A stretch of 36,135 nucleotides of DNA, from positions 1-36,135 of the forward strand of contig DIKU01000032.1 in NCBI GenBank assembly GCA_002424645.1, written 5' to 3'. Shown one piece after another: positions 17,447-25,393 of this stretch. The notes beneath the pieces are model-generated. The model made no database searches. It saw nothing but the letters and a program-made list of their open reading frames with translations, and was not told the origin of the DNA. This DNA comes from Pelobacter sp. UBA5610. Lineage in GTDB: Bacteria > Desulfobacterota > Desulfuromonadia > Desulfuromonadales > Syntrophotaleaceae. Position 1 is the stretch's first letter; the number at the start of each line of letters is the position of its first letter. The position numbers and the translations under genes were made by a program.

Positions 17447-18101
17447 GTGCCCCACCCTTACTCTTTGCATACGAAAGATTCAATTCAAACGCCTGACTGG
17501 TCCAGCCACCGTAGGCATCTTCCACGCGTATGGCAACCGGGAAAACTCCCTGGGTTCCAGGTGGCACTTGCCAGGTTAGCATCCCGCTATCAGCATCAAG
17601 GTGCATGCCTTCCGGCGCTGTAGCCAAGGAGAAATCCAAAGCATCTTCATCCGCATCCACCGCTTCAATCCGGTATTTAAATACACCTTGGGCCACCTGT
17701 TCAGGAGGCGTGGAAACGATTTCCGGCGGGGCGTTGGATACCTCAACGCCCCCACTTCGCACCGGCCCTCCCCGTCGGCCCCCTTGCACGGCGACCACTT
17801 CGACGGAGATCAGATCCCCACGTCGAAAATGCTCGCCTGACAAAGAAGTCGTTCGCACCCCTTCCACTTCATCGCCATCGACAAACCACCTGCATTCATA
17901 GCGAACATTTTTTGTAGATCCGTGCAGCAATCGCGGCACCACCTCAACCCCGGTGCCGACATGAAAGGCTGCGGGTTTATAGGCAAGATCATAAATCTGC
18001 GGACCCTTATCAGCCGCATAAGCGCCCACGGGATAACCACATAACAGTGATAAACCGACGAATAACATACCGCTTATGTTTTTAACTACAGATCGTTTCA
18101 T
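17439..18101 (-). CDS. Exported Ig/cadherin-like domain protein in the pilus operon
   Basis: This 220-residue protein begins with a signal peptide (MKRSVVKNISGMLFVGLSLL, cleavage after GAYA at about 29). No lipobox or later membrane helix is obvious. The C-terminal half matches the putative-Ig/cadherin-like fold: APPEIVSTPPEQV, then DADEDALDFSLATAPEGMHL, LDADSGMLTWQVP, and a closing VAIRVEDAYGG strand. The N-terminal half has further Ig-like strands (VRYECRWFVDGDEVEG). The start overlaps the pilY1-B stop as TAATG and the end overlaps fimT-B, so all three are coupled. Operon A has no counterpart. A periplasmic or surface partner of PilY1-B is plausible, but the function is unknown. Confidence 0.75.
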   Translation of the reverse strand: MKRSVVKNISGMLFVGLSLLCGYPVGAYAADKGPQIYDLAYKPAAFHVGTGVEVVPRLLHGSTKNVRYECRWFVDGDEVEGVRTTSLSGEHFRRGDLISVEVVAVQGGRRGGPVRSGGVEVSNAPPEIVSTPPEQVAQGVFKYRIEAVDADEDALDFSLATAPEGMHLDADSGMLTWQVPPGTQGVFPVAIRVEDAYGGWTSQAFELNLSYAKSKGGAHE

Positions 18102-21100
18102 TACCATGTCATCCAATAAAGGGGATAAACCGTCTCGATTTCATCGAGGCTAACGTTGGGAAACGCACCGCCGGAACCGACCAGGATCGAGGTACTTCCA
18201 TCTTTGCCGATAACGACAACCAACCCCGAAGGGATACCCTGGCCAATAGAGAGCGAGCGGTCTGCACGACGCAGCACATCAGGATTATCGGCATCTCCGG
18301 ATTGGGCCCTGTCGCTGGTGGCTGAGGACTGGCTTTCACCGAATGCGTCATTCCCCGTGGCAGACCACCAGTTATAAACGGCTTCGCCGGTTCTGGAATT
18401 AAGTGCATACAACCTGGACACCCCCAGGTTGCCGCCCGAACACGGATCAAGCGATTGGCTGGAAGCTGAATTGGGCGTATAGGTCGTAAAAAAGGCGACA
18501 TTGGCAAAAACGGTGGGCGGAGCAAGAACCTTTTCGCCGTCGTTGGCATCCAGTTTGATGTACCACCCATAGTAAACGCTTCTTGGATCGCCGGCGGCAT
18601 CGACAGGCTCGTAGTTATACAACTTGTCGATCAAAGCATCGGCTTCAGCCAGCGTGGTATCATCGCGCTGCAAATCGTTTTCCGTAACATCGACCAGATA
18701 ACTCTCCGTCAAAACAGCCGGCGCATTTGGGTTATCGTCATTCTCGCGGTCTCGAACCATGTATAAGCGATCCAAAACCGCCCCACCGCTGGTACCCGGG
18801 TTCAAATAATTCAACGGATGTTCACGATCACCACTACCGAAGTAGACAAACACATCGGGATAATTATAGGTAACCGTTGGTTTATAAAAAACTTTACGCC
18901 CGACATCGGTAGAACCTGTATTGGCCTGAAAAATACGTTTGACGCTCCAGTTGGCAGACGAGGAATCTTCAACCGAAAAACGCCATAACTGACCTCCGGT
19001 ATCGACTACATAAAACCGATCCGCATAACCATTGAGATCCTTGTCATACACAAGCACGTCGGACGGTATCGAAAACTTCATGTCATCCAGGTCGGAATCA
19101 CTGGCATCATAGGTAGCGCTCCAGATCAGCGATCCGGACTGGGACAGGTCGGGAGCATAACCATTCTCGCTGCTGTTCAACGTCGCCAACTCGATTACGT
19201 ATAAACCACGCCCTCTCGGCTGATACTGGTTACCGCCGCCCGTGCTGGCACCGACATTGAAACCATCAGGCGCTGCGGAGGTATTTGTCGTGGCTGACGT
19301 ACCGGGCGGAAAAGTCTGGACATTGCCAAAGCGTAAATCTTCGTTGTTATCGTAACCTGCACCGAATACCGCCACGATTTTGGAGACGCCCCCGATGTTC
19401 ATTTTTGTCAGGCGCGGCTGGCTCCAGGTTTCGCCCATCTCGCCAAAACCACTGGTTTCACTATTTATATGCCACAGATATTTGGGCTGCACAGGGTTGG
19501 TGATATCAATGGCATAGTACGACCCGCGCGACGGTGGTGGATCTCCTGCTGAAGCGGGAGGAGTCAGTGTATTACGGCCACCACCCCGGCGCAGTCCGAA
19601 GAGAAGAACAACTTGGTCCCCGCTCTCGATGGTGCCATCCCCGTCAGCATCATGAACATAGGCCAGAGGTGAATTGTCTACAAAATAGTAATGGTTGGTC
19701 GTGTCCTGTATATGCTGCAGATCATCCAACAGTTCCGGAGGAATGAACGCCCAGGCCTCCTCGCCGTTATGGTCATAAATGGCATGCAGCATGCCGTCAT
19801 TGCTGCCGAAAAAGACAATACTCTTGTTTTTTGTGGAATCGGACTCGTTTGCCTCAGTAAAAGCATAGTTAGCGTAATTTACAATCAGAGGCTTGGAGTG
19901 AAGGATATCACCAAGTATCCAGTTACGTTTGGTTGTTCCATCCGCCAGATATCCATGAACGAAGTTAATGACTTTATTCTTTTCCGTGTCAGTGGCCACA
20001 CCCATTAAACTCGCAGTCAATGCCGTGTTGGTGGTTGTGAAAGCATGGGCACTATTGTAGAGGTCACTGGTAACACTTGTGCCAGATAAATAAGTGTAAA
20101 TATTTCGTGCGGAAGTCCGAGCTTTCAAACGCCCCCCAACTCCACCGGAATCGACCAAACCACCGTCATAAGTACCAGAGGGAGTCCAGAAAGATCGGAT
20201 GACCGGTGCAGGGGGGTCGGTGGTATTATCGGTCAAAAAGTAACCTTGTGAATCTGTGGCGCTAACCAGGTCGCCCGCAGAATTGTATGCAACAATGGCA
20301 TTATCCGTACTCAAGCCGAATTTTTTAAGATTGCCCATCCAGGGCTCATCATTCATAGGCTTGAAAAAACCTAGATAAATACGCTGCCCGCTGTAGGTAC
20401 GATTTTCCGGGCTGGCCGGAACAACGGGCGCGACAAAAGAGGTATCTTCCTCGAGGATGGACATAATAATGTCAACAAGCGCATCATAAATCTGACTTGA
20501 TTGACTGACATTCACGTAGGTTCCATGACCGTAGGAGGCCGCATCCGCCAATTGCTGGATAATCGGTGTCATCAATTGGATGATATGCGTATGCACGCGC
20601 GCCTGAATATCATCGACCTCGTAATCGAGATTGTTATACAGGTAGTACGAGGATTCCGGCGCATAATAGTCGTCCGACGGCGCCAGGACGCCATCCTTGT
20701 CCATCTTGGAAATGGGGTTGCTCGTACCTAAATTATCTTTGGTCGCCCCCGTCGCAAGAACAACGATGTGGTTGTTCTGACACCAGTAATTAATGGGTGA
20801 ATCACTGTATGCCGCATTATCGTTGGAAGTACTGTTGGCATGCGATGTCCCGGTGGGGTCGCCAACCCAGTAAAGCCACGCATCCCAGAGCGCACCGCCA
20901 AGTGGTTGTGCGTTGGCCGTCTGAGTTATGGGAACAATATCCGACGTCATCTTGGCAGCCAGGGCCGCAGATGTATTTTGGGCAACGGGCAACCTTATGG
21001 CGCCACCCTGGTTGTTGCTGTTGTATTCCATCAAACCGATATTGGCCAGGGGAGCCAGATACGGAAAAATATTATTATTGAGTTCGTACTCAAGAACCTT

Positions 21101-21751
21101 GATCAGCGAAACCTGAGGCTGCCAGGAGACCGTGCCGTCCGTATAGGTTGCGGTAATATTGACCGAACCGGCGGCAGGAAACGGGTCACTGCTTCCTGAT
21201 ACGCCCGCCGCAACGCATTTATATTTCTGGCTGGTTGATGCGGCCCCCGCTTTGTAGACCAGAGAACCGACCGCATAACTTGTACCAGCCGACCATTGGC
21301 TGGCGGTACCTACTGAACTTTTCCAGTTCAGATAGTCGCCCGTATAATAATCTTCCGTCTTGTTGGTGCACTGTCCGCCTTGGCTGTCGATGCAACCGAT
21401 AAAATTACCATTATTGTAGAGAGCGTTGTAGGCCGTTGTATAGCCTGCAGCAACCTCTGTCATAGTAGTATTGGTGGCCTTGTAGACGGCATTGCTCTTG
21501 TAATAGACCGTATCCGTAGCATATCCGGCGGAGGGCCAGGCAGTGGTCTTGCGTGTATAGGTCCCCGAAGTTCCAGCCTCACTCATCTGCTTGGAAGTGT
21601 CGATGAAAAAGAGGATATTCGGCTTTACCGAGGAGGTCTGCCCACCGACATAGATCGAACTGTCGCCATTATAATAATCCGGCTTGGCTAAAATCGCCTG
21701 CGGCAAAACCAACAGCAATGCAAGGATTGTAAGTACTTGTATTTTTCTCAT
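18101..21751 (-). CDS. pilY1: PilY1-like pilus tip protein B with vWA-like N-terminal domain
   Basis: The 1216-residue exported protein has a signal peptide (MRKIQVLTILALLLVLPQ, cleavage after ILA at about 22). A von Willebrand A-like start follows, NILFFIDTSKQMSE near 40-54, with an Asp-x-Ser metal-site remnant. The PilY1 propeller half has FFGSNDGMLHAIYDH near 645, GLRRGGGRNTL near 720, and the calcium loop DKDLNGYADRFYVVD near 897-911. DADGDGTIESGDQ near 700 is another possible calcium loop. This is the usual PilY1 arrangement, with a mechanosensing/adhesive N-terminus and a calcium-dependent C-terminus. The ATG at 21751 lies one base after the pilX stop behind GGGGGG. Its stop overlaps the Ig-like gene. 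Confidence 0.9.
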   Translation of the reverse strand: MRKIQVLTILALLLVLPQAILAKPDYYNGDSSIYVGGQTSSVKPNILFFIDTSKQMSEAGTSGTYTRKTTAWPSAGYATDTVYYKSNAVYKATNTTMTEVAAGYTTAYNALYNNGNFIGCIDSQGGQCTNKTEDYYTGDYLNWKSSVGTASQWSAGTSYAVGSLVYKAGAASTSQKYKCVAAGVSGSSDPFPAAGSVNITATYTDGTVSWQPQVSLIKVLEYELNNNIFPYLAPLANIGLMEYNSNNQGGAIRLPVAQNTSAALAAKMTSDIVPITQTANAQPLGGALWDAWLYWVGDPTGTSHANSTSNDNAAYSDSPINYWCQNNHIVVLATGATKDNLGTSNPISKMDKDGVLAPSDDYYAPESSYYLYNNLDYEVDDIQARVHTHIIQLMTPIIQQLADAASYGHGTYVNVSQSSQIYDALVDIIMSILEEDTSFVAPVVPASPENRTYSGQRIYLGFFKPMNDEPWMGNLKKFGLSTDNAIVAYNSAGDLVSATDSQGYFLTDNTTDPPAPVIRSFWTPSGTYDGGLVDSGGVGGRLKARTSARNIYTYLSGTSVTSDLYNSAHAFTTTNTALTASLMGVATDTEKNKVINFVHGYLADGTTKRNWILGDILHSKPLIVNYANYAFTEANESDSTKNKSIVFFGSNDGMLHAIYDHNGEEAWAFIPPELLDDLQHIQDTTNHYYFVDNSPLAYVHDADGDGTIESGDQVVLLFGLRRGGGRNTLTPPASAGDPPPSRGSYYAIDITNPVQPKYLWHINSETSGFGEMGETWSQPRLTKMNIGGVSKIVAVFGAGYDNNEDLRFGNVQTFPPGTSATTNTSAAPDGFNVGASTGGGNQYQPRGRGLYVIELATLNSSENGYAPDLSQSGSLIWSATYDASDSDLDDMKFSIPSDVLVYDKDLNGYADRFYVVDTGGQLWRFSVEDSSSANWSVKRIFQANTGSTDVGRKVFYKPTVTYNYPDVFVYFGSGDREHPLNYLNPGTSGGAVLDRLYMVRDRENDDNPNAPAVLTESYLVDVTENDLQRDDTTLAEADALIDKLYNYEPVDAAGDPRSVYYGWYIKLDANDGEKVLAPPTVFANVAFFTTYTPNSASSQSLDPCSGGNLGVSRLYALNSRTGEAVYNWWSATGNDAFGESQSSATSDRAQSGDADNPDVLRRADRSLSIGQGIPSGLVVVIGKDGSTSILVGSGGAFPNVSLDEIETVYPLYWMTW

Positions 21752-21752
21752 T

Positions 21753-22334
21753 TCAGCCCCCCGAGGTGGTGACATAAACAGAGTCATCGCTTTTCTTGAA
21801 AATACGAACTTTTGAAGTTTCAATCCGTGCGCGAGAATTATTGCGTGCCTGAGCCTCAACATTAATACGGTAGAAATTGCCGGCAAACTCATCACCGAAT
21901 TTACTGCGCAAAGCGGCAGGCAGATCGCTGGGGCCAAGATTATTGACCACGTTGACATCCTCATCTTCGGATTTCACCAACTCCGTCCCCCTCGCCGTAT
22001 CCTGAAGATCGGAAAAGCGATCGGCTACAGTAGCCCCCGCCACAGTTTCATCGGCATCGGTAACGAAGTCGTCACTCCCCTCCTGCACCAATGCCAAATG
22101 GGTATCACCTGTTTCAAACAGGATATCCGGATTGGTCGCATATTCCACGGCCCGCTCGGCGGCGCCGAAGGCATCGGCGGCGGAGCGATAATTGTTGGTA
22201 ATGGCCAAGTCGGTATTCGTAAGATTAAGAACCAATATCCCCAAAAGCGAGAGAACTATCAGCATCGACATGGTCAAAACCAGGGCGAAGCCTTCTTCGG
22301 ATCGAAGCTTTTTGAAATGCACTAAAACTGTCAT
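21753..22334 (-). CDS. pilX: PilX-family minor pilin (operon B)
   Basis: The 193-residue PilX_N-type protein has leader end KLRSEEG, then FALVLTMSMLIVLSLLGILV and the characteristic TNTDLAITNNYRSAADAFGA followed by AERAVEYA. Position +5 of the mature protein is Leu, not Glu, as also found (Thr) in the A copy. The rest is acidic and low in aromatic residues, ending in a beta-rich segment (FYRINVEAQARNNSRARIET). The ATG overlaps the pilW stop as ATGA and has only a weak ribosome site, so translation is coupled. It lies one base before pilY1-B. Confidence 0.85.
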   Translation of the reverse strand: MTVLVHFKKLRSEEGFALVLTMSMLIVLSLLGILVLNLTNTDLAITNNYRSAADAFGAAERAVEYATNPDILFETGDTHLALVQEGSDDFVTDADETVAGATVADRFSDLQDTARGTELVKSEDEDVNVVNNLGPSDLPAALRSKFGDEFAGNFYRINVEAQARNNSRARIETSKVRIFKKSDDSVYVTTSGG

Positions 22335-23260
22335 AGCATGACCCCATTATGAATTTTAACCGTGGTTGACAGAGACCTGTCTTTGACACCGGAAAAGTTG
22401 CTCCGGCCCGTTTTTGTTGCGTCCGTCTGGCCCACAATGGTGATCTGTACCGCCACGATCTTATTCAGATCAGAAGTCACAGCTCCTGCATCGTCAAGGT
22501 AAGCCAAAGTTATTCCGGATATATTTGAGGCAATAAGCTGAAATTCCTCAATGACGTTACCATCCATATCCAGAACCCGCCTCTGCAGTTCATTCATGTT
22601 CGGGTCGCCGGACGCTGCATCAACCAATCGATAATCGATCTGCAAAGGGAAATCTCCATTCGCGGCACCACCGGGCATACGCACCAAGAGATCTCCGGAT
22701 TGAATATCACCGGCGGAATAACCTCCCCCTGAAATATCCAGCGTCACCTGATCACCAGAAGGAGTACCATCGACCGGATAGATATCGGTAACAGGCGTTA
22801 AGCTAACCGCTCGAAAAACCCTGGCCGAATCCCCATCGGCAAACTGCTGCATCGTGTTGACGGCAACATCGAGCTCCAGGTTTGTACCATTTACGGTTGC
22901 ATCGTTAATGCGGGCATAACCATGCATGGATGTTGCACTGACAAGCGACAGCAGGGGGCGTTCGTCCGTGTCGTCGAAATCACCGTCGCCATTGCTATCG
23001 ACCAGCATCTGCACAGGGGCGTTGACCAATGCCGTATGGTCGGAATGTGTGAGGAACTCGGCCATACGGATATCCTTGACCATAAAATCCAGACCGGCAC
23101 GCAGATTTTGCTGAACTTCCACCACCTCTTCCTGTGTATAAGCATGTCTTTGGGTATTGATAAAGGTGCTATAGACGGCACCGACAACCACTCCCATAAT
23201 GACCATGGCGACCATGATTTCGACCAGCGAAAATCCCTGGTGATTTTTCCAGAATGTCAT
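22331..23260 (-). CDS. pilW: PilW-family minor pilin (operon B)
   Basis: The 309-residue prepilin has leader MTFWKNHQG, then FSLVEIMVAMVIMGVVVGAV with Glu at +5. It continues with the PilW-type helix QEEVVEVQQNLRAGLDFMVK and DIRMAEF. A calcium-loop-like stretch DSNGDGDFDDTDE occurs near residue 88, not seen in the A paralogue. The ATG at 23260 is preceded by AGGAGG with 4-base spacing. The gap to pilV is 8 bp, and the end overlaps pilX by 4 bp. Role as for other PilW proteins: part of the minor-pilin priming/tip complex. Confidence 0.87.
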   Translation of the reverse strand: MTFWKNHQGFSLVEIMVAMVIMGVVVGAVYSTFINTQRHAYTQEEVVEVQQNLRAGLDFMVKDIRMAEFLTHSDHTALVNAPVQMLVDSNGDGDFDDTDERPLLSLVSATSMHGYARINDATVNGTNLELDVAVNTMQQFADGDSARVFRAVSLTPVTDIYPVDGTPSGDQVTLDISGGGYSAGDIQSGDLLVRMPGGAANGDFPLQIDYRLVDAASGDPNMNELQRRVLDMDGNVIEEFQLIASNISGITLAYLDDAGAVTSDLNKIVAVQITIVGQTDATKTGRSNFSGVKDRSLSTTVKIHNGVML

Positions 23261-23268
23261 GATGCCTC

Positions 23269-23661
23269 CTAACGGTTTCTTTTCATCGTCGTTTGGGATA
23301 CCGACCGACCGCCGAAGGCATTATCGGTCACGGTAACCGTAATCTGGGAGATTCCGTTGACCGGTGTATTTACGGCAACGGCATAGGTAGCGGAATAACC
23401 CTCAATGGGAAGAGCTTCCGGCCAGGTGGCTGCCGGATTGACCGCCGTGTCGAAAATGGGATCGCCGGCATCACGAGCCATGAGGTTTTGAACGATGCCG
23501 TCGGCCAACGCCACGGCTGCCGTCACCCGCTGCGATGTTGATCCTCCGTTGATGGCGGTAATCTGCATACCGGCAAGAGCCAGAAGGCCTATGGCAAAAA
23601 TGGTGATAGCCACAAGAACTTCGATAAGGGTGAAACCTGCTCTTTCAAATTGAATTTTCAT
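23269..23661 (-). CDS. pilV: PilV-family minor pilin (first gene of operon B)
   Basis: The 130-residue prepilin has leader MKIQFERAG, then FTLIEVLVAITIFAIGLLAL with Glu at +5, and a helix continuing to GMQITAINGGSTSQRVTAAV. A short beta-rich C-terminus (ISQITVTVTDNAFGG) follows. The ATG at 23661 has AAGGA about 10 bases upstream. A longer frame to 23736 would overlap the sigma54 promoter and would add a non-leader N-terminus, so it is rejected. The predicted transcription start is about 38 bases upstream. Confidence 0.88.
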   Translation of the reverse strand: MKIQFERAGFTLIEVLVAITIFAIGLLALAGMQITAINGGSTSQRVTAAVALADGIVQNLMARDAGDPIFDTAVNPAATWPEALPIEGYSATYAVAVNTPVNGISQITVTVTDNAFGGRSVSQTTMKRNR

Positions 23662-23709
23662 AATTAGACAATCCTTATAATGTTGACCATTATGCTCAAT
23701 ATTGATTAA

Positions 23710-23725
23710 AGCAAAATACGAACCA
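23710..23725 (-). promoter_or_regulatory. Sigma54 (-24/-12) promoter of operon B
   Basis: The minus-strand sequence is TGGTTCGTATTTTGCT. Ten of the 12 defined positions of TGGCACRNNNNTTGCW match, including GG and GC at the exact spacing, and a T precedes the TGG. The predicted start near 23699 leaves a leader of about 38 nt with a ribosome site in front of pilV. Confidence 0.75.
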
Positions 23726-23820
23726 AAACGATGCAATCGGATATATAGCGCAAATATTGGATATACCTTATATTAATTAACTCTATTCGCAACTTTTATG
23801 CAAATTATTCATAGCGACAA

Positions 23821-23836
23821 CGCAATTTTTGCACAC
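23821..23836 (-). promoter_or_regulatory. Candidate upstream activator site of operon B (shared motif)
   Basis: GTGTGCAAAAATTGCG on the minus strand contains the dyad GCA-N5-TGC (the inner GCAA/TTGC is perfect). It matches the motif upstream of operon A at 12 of 16 positions. It is centred about 129 bp before the predicted start site and lies between the terminator and the promoter. Binding by the neighbouring response regulator is inferred. Confidence 0.4.
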
Positions 23837-23860
23837 TTCTACCGTAGATTGTCGGCACTT

Positions 23861-23899
23861 AAAAAAATAAGGCGAAGCCATTCGGCTTCGCCTTATTTT
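23861..23899 (-). terminator. Strong terminator after the response-regulator gene
   Basis: A perfect 16-bp stem pairs 23864-23879 with 23884-23899 around the 4-base loop ATTC. On the minus strand the stem GC core GGCGAAGCC is followed by a run of seven Ts. It would insulate operon B from the kinase/regulator transcript. Confidence 0.92.
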
Positions 23900-24034
23900 A
23901 GTAAATAGAGCGGTTTTTATAATTTTTTAATAATTTTTATTTTATTAGATGTGTAAACAATTTACCTGCAGCAGCCGGAGGGAGGCATAAAAAATGCCCT
24001 GAAAAAGGTGGGGCGCTATTCTGTTACTCAACCT

Positions 24035-25393
24035 TTAAGACTCAATGCGATACTCTTTTATCTTGTATAAAAGCTTTCGCAGACTGATTTCCAGTAATTT
24101 TGCGGCCTGGGTTCTATTCCCTTCCGTAACAGCCAAAGCTTTCCTGATATATTCCTTTTCCAATCGAAAAGAAGCTTTTTTCAGGGACAGATCTTTAAGC
24201 TCGTGACGATTTTCACGACGCATATCCGCAGGCAAGCCATCGATTTCAAGGGTATTCCCACGACTGAATATCATCGCCCTTTCGATAAAATTGGCCAACT
24301 CTCGAACATTCCCGGGCCAGGCGTACTGACTCAGAACCTCCATGACAGACGGACTTATATCAGGAGCGACACGACCTTCACGCACCGCAACGCAATGTAC
24401 GAAATGATTTGCCAAAACAGAAACATCCTCACTGCGTTCCCTCAGTGGGGGGATATGCACCTCCACCACCGCAAGGCGAAAAAAAAGATCATCGCGAAAA
24501 TGTCCCTGGGCCACGGCCCCACGCAGATCACGGGCAGTGGCCGCCAGAATCCTTACATTAACTTTGCGGGAAAGGTTCTCCCCTACCCGACGAACCTCCC
24601 CCTCCTGAAGCACTCGCAATAGTTTGGGCTGCAGTTCCAGAGGCAACTCACCAATCTCATCCAGAAACAACGTGCCCCCATCAGCCTCCTCGAATAATCC
24701 GGATTTCTGCTGTACCGCGCCGGTGAAAGCTCCACGTGAGTGACCGAAAAGTTCACTCTCCATCAACCCCGGAGCGATAGCTCCACAGTTGATTGCCACA
24801 AAGGGTCGCTTTTGCCTCGCGCTTTGACCGTGCAGTGCGCGGGCCACCAGTTCCTTACCTGTGCCGGTCTCGCCCGTAATCAATACCGGGCTATGGGATG
24901 CCGCCACCCGGGAGACCAGGGTCAACAAACTCTCCATGACCCCGCTCTTATAAACAATCTGATGATTGTTATTCTTATGCGAAAGTTTTTTACGCAACAG
25001 GGTATTTTCCTGCTGTAGAAACATTTTTTCCTGTGCTTTACGAAGCGTGAGGATCACCTCGTCGGGCTTGAATGGCTTCGAGATATAATCATAAGCACCT
25101 ACCTTAAGACATTCAACGGCCGTGTCGATGGTACCGTAAGCGCTCATCATAATCACGACACCACCAAGGTTGTTCGCTTTCACCTCCTGAAGGAAACTTA
25201 ATCCGTCCATTTCCGGCATACGTATATCGCACAGAATGATATCGAAATCCGCGCGCTGCAGGCACTCGAGGGCCTCGCTTCCGTTTTTGGCCTCGGTGAC
25301 CCGGTAATCGCCCTTTTCCAGAACGAGACGAAGCATATGCCGCATACTTGCCTCATCATCGACAACCAGAACGTTTTTTCCGTTAGCCCGCAT
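24035..25393 (-). CDS. Sigma54-dependent response regulator, PilR/NtrC family
   Basis: The 452-residue protein has three standard parts. The receiver (about 7-122) has the acidic pair Asp12-Asp13, phosphoacceptor Asp56 in LCDIRMP, and Lys106. The AAA+ sigma54-activation domain has Walker A GETGTGKE (174-181), the sigma54-contacting GAFTGA (221-226) and Walker B TLFLDE (241-246). The Fis-type helix-turn-helix lies at the C-terminus (EGNRTQAAKLLEISLRKLLY). It should activate sigma54 promoters when phosphorylated by the adjacent kinase. The frame extends far upstream inside the kinase gene; the ATG at 25393 gives a normal receiver start, overlaps the kinase stop by 11 bp and follows AGGGAG. Two sigma54 promoters head the pilin operons downstream, so these are likely targets. 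Whether it is the true PilR orthologue cannot be decided without pilA context. Confidence 0.92.
   Translation of the reverse strand: MRANGKNVLVVDDEASMRHMLRLVLEKGDYRVTEAKNGSEALECLQRADFDIILCDIRMPEMDGLSFLQEVKANNLGGVVIMMSAYGTIDTAVECLKVGAYDYISKPFKPDEVILTLRKAQEKMFLQQENTLLRKKLSHKNNNHQIVYKSGVMESLLTLVSRVAASHSPVLITGETGTGKELVARALHGQSARQKRPFVAINCGAIAPGLMESELFGHSRGAFTGAVQQKSGLFEEADGGTLFLDEIGELPLELQPKLLRVLQEGEVRRVGENLSRKVNVRILAATARDLRGAVAQGHFRDDLFFRLAVVEVHIPPLRERSEDVSVLANHFVHCVAVREGRVAPDISPSVMEVLSQYAWPGNVRELANFIERAMIFSRGNTLEIDGLPADMRRENRHELKDLSLKKASFRLEKEYIRKALAVTEGNRTQAAKLLEISLRKLLYKIKEYRIES

Larger units (their letters stand above)
23662..24034. other. Regulatory region between the response-regulator gene and operon B (373 bp)
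   Basis: No gene was found on either strand. In the minus direction the region contains the response-regulator trailer, a strong terminator (23861-23899), the shared upstream motif (23821-23836), an A+T-rich stretch with further TTGC-containing sequence (TTTGCATAAAAGTTGCG, about 23785-23802), and the sigma54 promoter of operon B. Confidence 0.75.

Noticed and set aside
23785..23802. TTGCATAAAAGTTGCG as an alternative sigma54 promoter of operon B
   Set aside because: The -24 box lacks GG (TTGCAT) and the site is about 80 bp farther from pilV. The site at 23710-23725 is a much better match.
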